Origin: Eggerthellaceae bacterium | Lineage (GTDB): Bacteria > Actinomycetota > Coriobacteriia > Coriobacteriales > Eggerthellaceae | Assembly: GCA_017459485.1 (NCBI GenBank) | Contig: JAFUCW010000428.1 | Coordinates: forward strand, 1 to 7,055 | Reading direction: 5' to 3' | DNA: 7,055 nucleotides | Shown: piece after piece, positions 1 to 5,100 of the stretch | How the letters are laid out: every line of letters begins with the position of its first letter | Numbering within the stretch: the first letter of the stretch is position 1 | Made by a program: the position numbers and the translations under genes | Notes under the pieces: generated by a model | The model's database searches: none | Seen by the model: the letters and a program-made list of their open reading frames with translations, nothing else | Told to the model about the DNA's origin: nothing

Positions 1-15
1 GCGAGCCAAAGGGAG

Positions 16-90
16 GCATTTGACTCACGCGCATTTGGTCCACGCGCATTGGGTCCACGTGCATTTGACTCACACACATTTGACTCATAC
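16..90. repeat. Five-unit 15-bp tandem repeat at the reductase 3' end
   Basis: Five contiguous 15-bp units run at 16-30, 31-45, 46-60, 61-75 and 76-90. Two subtypes are visible. Units 1, 4 and 5 contain TGACTCA, and units 2 and 3 contain a GGTCCA core (full TGGTCCA in unit 2, GGGTCCA in unit 3). All units share a leading (G/A)CATT. The last unit includes the final Val codon and the TGA stop (85-87) of the reductase gene, so the array grew over, or began at, the end of that gene. Read on in the reductase frame, the first subtype gives TGA and the second gives TGG. Bases 1-15 do not fit the repeat, so the array ends at 16. Its function is unknown; it may be a slippage-derived intergenic repeat. 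Confidence 0.85.
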
Positions 91-2142
91 CGCACAGCCA
101 GCACGCCTCCCATCAAGCATGGCATCCTTGAGGAATGCATTTTCCCCTCCAAGCGCAGAACCAATAAGATGAACTTCGCCGCAAAGCGAGCGCACCTCTT
201 TCAGCAGGGCATCGTTTCGCACCTGCGGCTCCATGACCAATACGCTGTCGCAAGGGAAAAACCTCTCGGTCCCATCTCCAATGACTACAGACACGCCCTG
301 CTTGGTAATCTGCCGATAGGTAACACCCGTGAACGTCTCCACGCCCATCTGGTCAAACCAGGGGGAAATACGCGACAGAAGCTTTTCAGGAATAGAACCA
401 CCAAGCCTGTCACCAGTTTCAAGGAGTACCACCTTCTTACCGCGTTTCCGCATGAACACGGCGCATTGGACCCCTTCGGCTTTTCCTCCCAGCACCACAA
501 TGCTTTTCCCCACCGGCAGGAAGCGCTCGCTCAACGACGCAAGCTTTTCAGGACCGAACATCTTCATCGGCACCGATGCCATCTTCTTCAAGGTCGGAAC
601 CGTATAGACATTTTTACCCTGAATGCCAGGCACGTCGGGAATGTAATACGGAGCCCCTTCGGCGATAATCACCGCATCGGGATTCTCCTGCATGATGGTC
701 TTGGCGTTAGCGACGGTTTTCAAGCGAACGGTCACCGTGCTTTTCTCAATCTGGCGCACGAGATAATCATGAAGCAGCATGACGTTTTCCACCGTACTGC
801 CCTTAATCATGGCCGCAAGCTCCAATGACCCGCCCAAGTGCCCCTCTTTCTCGAAAAGAACCACCTCGTGCCCCCGCAACGCTGCCACGCGGGCCGCCTC
901 CATTCCGGCTGGCCCGCCCCCAACCACGACAACCTTGCGCGGCTGCCGCGCTGGATGGATCTGTAATTCTCTTTCCCGTCCCATGGCGGGGTTCACCCGA
1001 CAACGGCGTGGCTCGGTAAGCGGATCTTCGCACGTGGCGCAACGAGTGCAATGGCATATGTCGGCTGCGCGGCCTTCGGCAAGCTTGTTCGGCAGCTCGG
1101 GGTCGGCATAAAGAGCCCTGCCCAATGCGATCAGGTCGGCGTTGCCCTTCTTGAGCGTCTCCTCTGCCAAATCCTCGTCCATGCGACCTGCCGCAATCAC
1201 AGGAATGCCCACCGACCTCTTTATTGCCACCGTTCCTTCCATGTTGATGCCCTCGTGTTTGTAGGCGTCCATGAACAGCTCCATGAAATCCTCGGGCTCT
1301 GGATAGGGAAAATAGTCGGGGCAGTATTTGAATGGCAATGGACCGTAACCGTACCCATTGACGCTGATGTAGTGAATGCCTGTCGTCTCAAGGCGCGCAG
1401 CTATCTGCGCAGCAACCGACGGCGTCAGGCGCCCTTCAGCGCCCCATTCCTGACCATTCATGCGCAAACCCACAATAAAGTCGCTGGGCACGGCGTTTTT
1501 GATGCCATCTATTACTTCGCGAACATATCTCGTGCGGTTCTCGATGTTTTGGGTACCGTACTCGTCGGTGCGCTTGTTCCAGATATCGGTCAGAAAACTC
1601 GCGAAGTAGTACCCGTTGGCGCAATGAACTTCAACCCCGTCCCATCCGGCTTGCAGAATGCGCACGCATGCCTCAACATAGGCCTGCTTGTTCTCCGCCA
1701 TTTCCTCGACGCTCAATGCACGTCCTGGCATCAAATGAGGCGAAGGCGAAGGCAGCTGTTCTTCGGTCAGCGCCGAAGGCCCCATAGGAGGCTTGCCGTC
1801 GATCGTGGCGCGTGCGCTCGGTCCCAAATGGTTGACCTGCGCCACCAGTTTCGAACCATGCGCATGAACCGCCTCGGCTAGTTTTGCAAGCCCCTCTATA
1901 AACATGTCGTCATATGTGCAACAGTACGGTACTCCCGCAGGAGGCTCTTGCCATGCCACGCCCCCCACAACAAGCATTGACGCGCCACCTTTTGCCAAAG
2001 CCTCGTAAGTTGCAATGGCGCGATCGCTGACCGTGCCATCTGCATTCCAAAACATGGTTGCCTGCGGGGCCTTGATCATGCGGTTCTTCAATTCCACCCC
2101 ATTGGGCAGTCGGATCGGTTCAAGCAGGTGTTCGTATGCCAT
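85..2142 (-). CDS. OYE-family NADH:flavin oxidoreductase / 2,4-dienoyl-CoA reductase-like ene-reductase (FMN, Fe-S, FAD)
   Basis: This 685-residue protein has the domain order of bacterial 2,4-dienoyl-CoA reductase. An N-terminal FMN-binding TIM barrel (about 1-360) comes first, then a cysteine cluster, then an FAD/NAD(P)-binding half. Seen in the barrel: KNRMIKAP near the start, AQVNH at 101-105, GVEVHCANGYY around His173, the N-x-R-x-D-x-Y-G and E-N-R-x-R signature after it, and ADLIALGRAL near the end. Cysteines 363, 365, 368, 371 and 381, followed by RVNP, are the likely Fe-S ligands. The FAD Rossmann motif GxGxxG is at 408-413, with Glu431 ending the second strand. A second Rossmann-like motif at 552-557 reads GGKAEG, where Lys replaces the third-position Gly. 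Such enzymes reduce activated C=C bonds with NAD(P)H in the cytoplasm, and the substrate varies widely (enoyl-CoAs, enoates, enones, flavonoids). The ATG at 2142 was chosen because AAAGGA lies about 8 bp upstream; a start at 2190 would lack this. Expression is probably driven from the divergent CRP-like promoter region. There is no signal peptide. The family is certain; the substrate is unknown. Confidence 0.93.
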   Translation of the reverse strand: MAYEHLLEPIRLPNGVELKNRMIKAPQATMFWNADGTVSDRAIATYEALAKGGASMLVVGGVAWQEPPAGVPYCCTYDDMFIEGLAKLAEAVHAHGSKLVAQVNHLGPSARATIDGKPPMGPSALTEEQLPSPSPHLMPGRALSVEEMAENKQAYVEACVRILQAGWDGVEVHCANGYYFASFLTDIWNKRTDEYGTQNIENRTRYVREVIDGIKNAVPSDFIVGLRMNGQEWGAEGRLTPSVAAQIAARLETTGIHYISVNGYGYGPLPFKYCPDYFPYPEPEDFMELFMDAYKHEGINMEGTVAIKRSVGIPVIAAGRMDEDLAEETLKKGNADLIALGRALYADPELPNKLAEGRAADICHCTRCATCEDPLTEPRRCRVNPAMGRERELQIHPARQPRKVVVVGGGPAGMEAARVAALRGHEVVLFEKEGHLGGSLELAAMIKGSTVENVMLLHDYLVRQIEKSTVTVRLKTVANAKTIMQENPDAVIIAEGAPYYIPDVPGIQGKNVYTVPTLKKMASVPMKMFGPEKLASLSERFLPVGKSIVVLGGKAEGVQCAVFMRKRGKKVVLLETGDRLGGSIPEKLLSRISPWFDQMGVETFTGVTYRQITKQGVSVVIGDGTERFFPCDSVLVMEPQVRNDALLKEVRSLCGEVHLIGSALGGENAFLKDAMLDGRRAGCAV

Positions 2143-2181
2143 AATTGTTTCCTTTCGCGCATAATGCCTTCTCCCGGGAAG

Positions 2182-2217
2182 TACCTGCATTGTTCCAAAG
2201 GTGCAACGCGCATTCTG
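2182..2217 (-). promoter_or_regulatory. Predicted activator-dependent promoter of the reductase gene
   Basis: On the minus strand an extended -10, TGG followed by AACAAT (hexamer at 2194-2189), matches TATAAT at 4 of 6 positions. It would start transcription near 2182 and leave a 40-nt leader before the ATG at 2142. The -35 position (CAGAAT) has no consensus but is covered by the CRP-like palindrome, whose centre falls at -41.5. This is the layout expected for class II activation. It is inferred from spacing only. Confidence 0.5.
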
Positions 2218-2231
2218 TGATGGCAGTCACA
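2216..2231. promoter_or_regulatory. CRP-like operator TGTGA-N6-TCACA shared by divergent genes
   Basis: TGTGATGGCAGTCACA is a perfect 5+5 bp palindrome with the E. coli CRP consensus half-sites and the correct 6-bp spacer. It lies between the reductase (ATG at 2142, minus) and the UPF0303-like gene (ATG at 2293, plus). Its centre, 2223.5, is also the centre of a wider dyad, CCAAAG (2195-2200) and CTTTGG (2247-2252). The neighbouring Crp/Fnr regulator has recognition-helix residues suited to this half-site and is the obvious candidate to bind it. A related site lies at 5049-5064. Confidence 0.72.
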
Positions 2232-2265
2232 ACACGTACAACCATTCTTTGGCATAGTGATGCAG
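2230..2265 (+). promoter_or_regulatory. Predicted activator-dependent promoter of the UPF0303-like gene
   Basis: TGG plus CATAGT (hexamer at 2253-2258) makes an extended -10 with 4 of 6 matches. It predicts a start near 2265 and a 28-nt leader that includes the Shine-Dalgarno AAGGAG at 2281-2286. The -35 position has no consensus. The CRP-like palindrome centre is at -41.5, mirroring the reductase promoter on the other strand. Confidence 0.5.
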
Positions 2266-2292
2266 CGTAGATACCAACGAAAGGAGCAGCTG

Positions 2293-2754
2293 ATGTTCAG
2301 CGAAGAAACCCTTGAAGAACTATTAGACGAAGAACGGCGACTCACCTTTCCTCGTTTCGACAACGAGGATGCTTTCCGGCTTGGCTGCATGCTCTATGCC
2401 GACGGCGCAGAAGAAGAAGCGCCCTACGCCATCCGCATTGTAGTCGATGACCTGATTGCGTTTCAAGCGTTCATGCCCGGAACCGGGGCTGAAAACAGCA
2501 ACTGGCTTGACCGTAAATGCGCTACGGTCATGCATACGGGATCAAGCTCGTACCATGCCTTTGTCGCCAAGGAGCTCTACGGAGAAAAAGAGGAATGGCA
2601 AAGGGACGGCGCCCACGCATTGTACGGCGGAGGATTCCCGCTTACGGTCGACGGGCAACTGCATGGCGTCATAGCAATTTCGGGCATGCCCCACGCAAAA
2701 GACCATGCGCGCGTTGTGCAGACAATCGAAAAGTTCTTGCGCTCCGAAGCGTAA
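2293..2754 (+). CDS. UPF0303 / heme-degrading-domain (GlcG/HbpS-like) family protein
   Basis: This 153-residue soluble protein has no signal peptide or membrane segment. The family is recognised from a central stretch with N-S-x-W-L-D-R-K-C-A-T-V, followed by a Ser-Ser-containing segment, then a G-A-H-A-L-Y-G-G-G-F-P-L block and a final G-V-I-A-I-S-G region with an acidic/His tail. This is the pattern of UPF0303 proteins, which belong to the GlcG/HbpS-like fold that databases label 'heme-degrading domain'. The length fits that family. Biochemical roles of UPF0303 members are poorly defined, so heme binding or degradation is only a name here. ATG 2293 was chosen because AAGGAG lies 6 bp upstream; the upstream in-frame GTG/ATG at 2257 and 2260 has no ribosome site and falls in the predicted promoter. 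The gene diverges from the reductase across a shared CRP-like operator and converges on the regulator gene, with 46 bp between the stop codons. Confidence 0.82.
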   Translation: MFSEETLEELLDEERRLTFPRFDNEDAFRLGCMLYADGAEEEAPYAIRIVVDDLIAFQAFMPGTGAENSNWLDRKCATVMHTGSSSYHAFVAKELYGEKEEWQRDGAHALYGGGFPLTVDGQLHGVIAISGMPHAKDHARVVQTIEKFLRSEA

Positions 2755-2769
2755 GCAAGGGACGCTTTT
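2746..2769 (+). terminator. Weak stem-loop at the end of the UPF0303-like gene
   Basis: AAGCGT (2747-2752) and ACGCTT (2762-2767) can pair around a 9-nt loop. A G-U pair could extend the stem, and a short T run follows (TTTT at 2766-2769). The stem overlaps the TAA stop at 2752-2754. The stem is short and the T tract is poor, so termination is possible but not convincing. Its place between convergent genes is the main argument for it. Confidence 0.28.
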
Positions 2770-2800
2770 GCACCCAGCAGAAACCAGAGCGCGCTTCCAC

Positions 2801-3490
2801 CTAGGAATCCTGGCGCGTCACATACATCGACAAGTGAGCAAGACGGTCGTAGGAAAGGATCTTCACGCGACCGCGCGAAACATCAACGATGCCTTCGCTG
2901 CGCAGGTCGGACAGAGCGCGCGAAACGCTCTCCCTTGACGTCGCCAGCGCCTTTGCCAACTCCTCTTGCGAATAGACAACCTCCGAATTGCTTTGCACGT
3001 GCAGCAGCAAGAAACTGCAGAGCCGCTTGCGCACGGAACTTTCGTTTGACACAAGGCGAAACAGCGTGTAGTTAGCCCATTTGCACCATGCATCAGACAT
3101 GCACTGCCACAAGTCGGGATTCTGGCACATGAGCTCGAAAAGCTCTGCCTTGGGAATAACGATTGTGGCCACTTCTCCCGCTGCCACAAAAGCCGTGACC
3201 GCCTCCATCGGCGTCCCGCCCGATGCGCGATAAAGCGGGACGATGATTCCCGGCCCATGCAAAGAAAGCGTGAGGACCGTCCCGTTTTCGTCGTAGAACA
3301 TAAATGCAGCCTCACCGCTGCAAATGTAGTAGTAGTACTCCGTCCCCTCGGACGAAAACCCCTGAATGGTTTCGCCGGGCTCGAATCGTTTGTAGCTGGG
3401 AAAGCGTTGAGAAAAAAGCCCCTCGTACGCCGAAAAATCCCCCGCCAGAGAAATGCTCAGCGGAATTGTCCTCGACCTTTCGTCATCCAT
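2801..3490 (-). CDS. Crp/Fnr-family transcriptional regulator
   Basis: This 229-residue protein has an N-terminal cyclic-nucleotide-type beta-barrel (about 20-120), a long dimerisation helix and a C-terminal winged helix-turn-helix (about 173-215). The recognition helix reads S-R-E-S-V-S-R (185-191). Arg186, Glu187 and Arg191 have the same spacing as Arg180, Glu181 and Arg185 of E. coli CRP, which contact TGTGA half-sites. The barrel lacks the Gly-Glu-Leu ... Arg-Ser-Ala cassette that holds cAMP, and there is no N-terminal cysteine cluster of the FNR [4Fe-4S] type, so its signal is unknown. ATG 3490 was chosen because a purine-rich AAGGGGG precedes it and the domain starts soon after; the reading frame stays open to 3598, adding 36 unconserved-looking residues. 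The two CRP-like palindromes on either side of this gene (2216 and 5049) are its likely targets. None is seen in its own leader, so autoregulation is not evident. Confidence 0.9.
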   Translation of the reverse strand: MDDERSRTIPLSISLAGDFSAYEGLFSQRFPSYKRFEPGETIQGFSSEGTEYYYYICSGEAAFMFYDENGTVLTLSLHGPGIIVPLYRASGGTPMEAVTAFVAAGEVATIVIPKAELFELMCQNPDLWQCMSDAWCKWANYTLFRLVSNESSVRKRLCSFLLLHVQSNSEVVYSQEELAKALATSRESVSRALSDLRSEGIVDVSRGRVKILSYDRLAHLSMYVTRQDS

Positions 3491-3540
3491 GCGGTCCCCC
3501 TTCGCTTCCAACGACGTTGCTGCAGCGGCCTGTCCCCGCA

Positions 3541-3581
3541 AGGCGCATCCCGGATGAGTCACCTCCAACCAGGATGCGCCT
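3541..3581. repeat. 10-bp perfect inverted repeat in the regulator's leader
   Basis: AGGCGCATCC (3541-3550) and GGATGCGCCT (3572-3581) are exact inverse complements separated by 21 bp. They lie 51-91 bp upstream of the regulator ATG at 3490, in the gap after the first transporter gene. On the minus strand no T run follows the second arm, so it is not a standard terminator. It could be an mRNA hairpin in the regulator leader, an mRNA-stability element after the transporter, or a widely spaced operator. Confidence 0.6.
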
Positions 3582-3595
3582 GTCTGCCAGTAAGT

Positions 3596-3631
3596 CAAAG
3601 ATAGGATAAGTCTACACTACCCTTAGCTCAT
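3596..3631 (-). promoter_or_regulatory. Candidate promoter for the regulator gene
   Basis: On the minus strand ATGAGC (3631-3626), a 17-bp spacer and TATCCT (3608-3603) give 3/6 and 4/6 matches to -35 and -10. The predicted start is near 3596, with a leader of about 105 nt that would contain the 10-bp inverted repeat. It uses the same TTATCCT -10 sequence as the transporter promoter near 5022. The matches are weak, and the regulator could instead be read through from the transporter gene. Confidence 0.25.
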
Positions 3632-3650
3632 TAGTTCCGCTACGCTCCTC

Positions 3651-4964
3651 CTATGCGGCGGCCTTGGCCTCCGCTTTTTCGGACGAATCCGAGAACTCCC
3701 CCGAAAGCTTACGCTGCTCGAAATGCTTGTTCGCCTTTGCCGCAATGGGAAGCAACGCCAGGCCGACCACTGCCAATGCGGCCGCAAAGTAGAAGGCCGG
3801 CACGAACGAACCCGTAGACGTCTCAATCGTCGCCGCCGCCATGGGGCCGATAAAGCTTGCCGCCGTGAACGCTCCGAAGAAGATTCCCCAGTTCATACCG
3901 AAATGCTTCGTGCCGAACACGTCGCTGACAATGGAAGGCATGATTGCCATGATAGAGCCGTACGCAAACCCGACCATCACGATGGCAACTATGAACATCG
4001 GGAAGCTGTTCACGCGCGGGAACAGGATGCCCATTGCAACGATGAACATCACCATGACAATGCCCAAGGTCTGGAAGCGTCCGATCTTGTCGGAAAGCGT
4101 TCCGAAACCAAAGCGACCCGAGAAACTCGCTACTGCCATGATGGCGACCAGTGCGGTACCTTGCGCAGCCGTCAGGCCAACCATGTTGGTAGCGATAGCG
4201 GCAGCCTGGCTGGTGAGCATAAGGCCGGACACGTCGCCAAACAGCAAGATGACCCACAGCAGATAGAATACCGGCTGCTTGAACATGTCGCGGGTAGTCA
4301 CGTTGGTGCCTTTGACCACCAGCTCTTCTTCGCTGGGAGTGTAACCGGCGGGCAGGTACCCGTCAGGGGCTTCCTTCACGCCCAATCCGAACACGACGCG
4401 AACGACCAGGAAGATGATGCCGCACAGCTTAAACGCGGTGAACACATCGTAGGTTTCGATGAACATGGTGCCCAGTGGGGCGAACAGCAGCGGTGCCAAG
4501 CCCATGGCTCCCGCACACACGCCTACGGCCATTCCGCGCTTGTCGGGGAACCATTTCTGCACAACCGTGATGCAGGCGTTGTACACGAATCCGTCGCTGA
4601 AGCCCGCAATAACGCTGAAGAAGAGGTAAAGCTGCCACACTTCGTGCGCATAACCGGTCAGAAACCAACCCAGTGCGAAGCCGAAGCCCGATATTGCGCA
4701 CAGCGTACTTGCCTTGACCCTCCGCATCAGCCAGCCGCACATCAGACACGAAACCAACGCCATGATCTCGAAGAACGAGTAGGCGAAGGTTACGGTACCT
4801 GCATCCCAACCGTTTGCCTCCATCAGCGGGTTGCGGAAGATGCTCCACATGAAGATGGCCCCTGTCAATCCGCCACACACTGCACAGCAGATAAGGACTA
4901 TGTAGCGATTGATGGTTTTGGATTCTTTCTTGCGCTTGCTCATCGTCTTGTTCTTGCAGGACAC
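3651..4964 (-). CDS. OFA-family (oxalate/formate antiporter-like) MFS transporter
   Basis: This 437-residue inner-membrane protein has about 12 hydrophobic segments. The OFA subfamily is indicated by GFSDGFVYNA followed by K-W-F-P-D-K-R-G (137-144), by the loop K-E-A-P-D-G-Y-L-P-A-G-Y after segment 6, and by the MFS loop motif G-T-L-S-D-K-I-G-R (288-296). Characterised relatives exchange oxalate for formate or carry other small carboxylates; the substrate here is unknown. The C-terminus is a charged, Ala/Glu/Lys-rich cytoplasmic tail. A GTG start at 4964 is preferred because AGGAAGG lies 10 bp upstream; ATG 4943 would drop seven residues but lacks a ribosome site. The gene is preceded by a CRP-like operator with class II spacing and followed, after 160 bp, by the Crp/Fnr regulator in the same direction. 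An exchange transporter beside a cytoplasmic reductase would suit import of an oxidised substrate and export of the reduced product, but this is inference. Confidence 0.9.
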   Translation of the reverse strand: MSCKNKTMSKRKKESKTINRYIVLICCAVCGGLTGAIFMWSIFRNPLMEANGWDAGTVTFAYSFFEIMALVSCLMCGWLMRRVKASTLCAISGFGFALGWFLTGYAHEVWQLYLFFSVIAGFSDGFVYNACITVVQKWFPDKRGMAVGVCAGAMGLAPLLFAPLGTMFIETYDVFTAFKLCGIIFLVVRVVFGLGVKEAPDGYLPAGYTPSEEELVVKGTNVTTRDMFKQPVFYLLWVILLFGDVSGLMLTSQAAAIATNMVGLTAAQGTALVAIMAVASFSGRFGFGTLSDKIGRFQTLGIVMVMFIVAMGILFPRVNSFPMFIVAIVMVGFAYGSIMAIMPSIVSDVFGTKHFGMNWGIFFGAFTAASFIGPMAAATIETSTGSFVPAFYFAAALAVVGLALLPIAAKANKHFEQRKLSGEFSDSSEKAEAKAAA

Positions 4965-5014
4965 GCCGCTTCAACCTTCCTGCAACTCCTTTCGATCACA
5001 GTCTGCTTCGACGC

Positions 5015-5048
5015 TATGACCAGGATAAAGAGAGCCGCCACAATGCTC
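5015..5048 (-). promoter_or_regulatory. Predicted activator-dependent promoter of the OFA transporter gene
   Basis: On the minus strand TATCCT (5027-5022) is a 4/6 match to the -10 box and predicts a start near 5015, about 51 nt upstream of the GTG at 4964. The -35 position (CAGAGC) has no consensus. The centre of the CRP-like palindrome at 5049-5064 is at -41.5, as in the other two predicted promoters. Unlike those, it has no extended -10 TGG. Confidence 0.45.
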
Positions 5049-5064
5049 TGTGACGGCTATCACG
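5049..5064. promoter_or_regulatory. CRP-like operator TGTGA-N6-TCACG upstream of the OFA transporter
   Basis: TGTGACGGCTATCACG matches the CRP consensus at 9 of 10 half-site positions. It agrees with the operator at 2216-2231 in 12 of 16 positions, including GGC in the spacer, and both are preceded by C. It lies in the 136-bp gap between the two transporter genes, upstream of the OFA transporter. The likely ligand is the Crp/Fnr protein encoded just downstream (2801-3490). Confidence 0.65.
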
Positions 5065-5084
5065 CATGCGTATCTTTTGCAAAA
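5062..5084. repeat. Two adjacent 10-bp palindromes next to the operator
   Basis: ACGCATGCGT (5062-5071) and TTTTGCAAAA (5075-5084) are each perfect 10-bp palindromes. The first overlaps the last three bases of the CRP-like operator. They sit upstream of it with respect to transporter transcription, centred at about -51.5 and -64.5 from the predicted start. They could be sites for a second protein or simply chance; neither resembles a terminator for the upstream gene. Confidence 0.4.
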
Positions 5085-5100
5085 CGAGGCAAACTATTTC

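Noticed and set aside
85..90. TGA as a selenocysteine or read-through codon, extending the reductase through the repeat
   Set aside because: A further in-frame TGA follows 12 bp past the first, the added peptide would be a low-complexity pentapeptide repeat, and the protein already ends at a normal family length.
49..828. 259-residue open frame on the plus strand across the repeat and the reductase 3' end
   Set aside because: It is antisense to the clearly real reductase, is rich in His and Arg, has no family resemblance, and has no ribosome site at its start.
2159..2166. CATTAT on the minus strand as the reductase -10 box
   Set aside because: It would leave a leader of only about 10 nt and place the start inside the ribosome-binding region; the AACAAT box near 2190 fits better.
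3485..3548. Possible 21-codon leader peptide (ATG at 3548, minus) whose stop overlaps the regulator start
   Set aside because: The overlap is suggestive, but the nearest GGAGG is about 13 bp upstream of the ATG, which is too far, and the peptide has no attenuator-like codon run.
3552..3565. TGAGTCA within the loop of the inverted repeat, resembling the core of the 15-bp tandem repeat
   Set aside because: A 7-bp motif with one free base is expected about once by chance in a window this size, and the flanking bases do not match the repeat unit.
3601..3625. Imperfect hairpin AGGGTA/TATCCT as a terminator of the OFA transporter
   Set aside because: The stem is six pairs with a G-U and is followed by no proper T tract.
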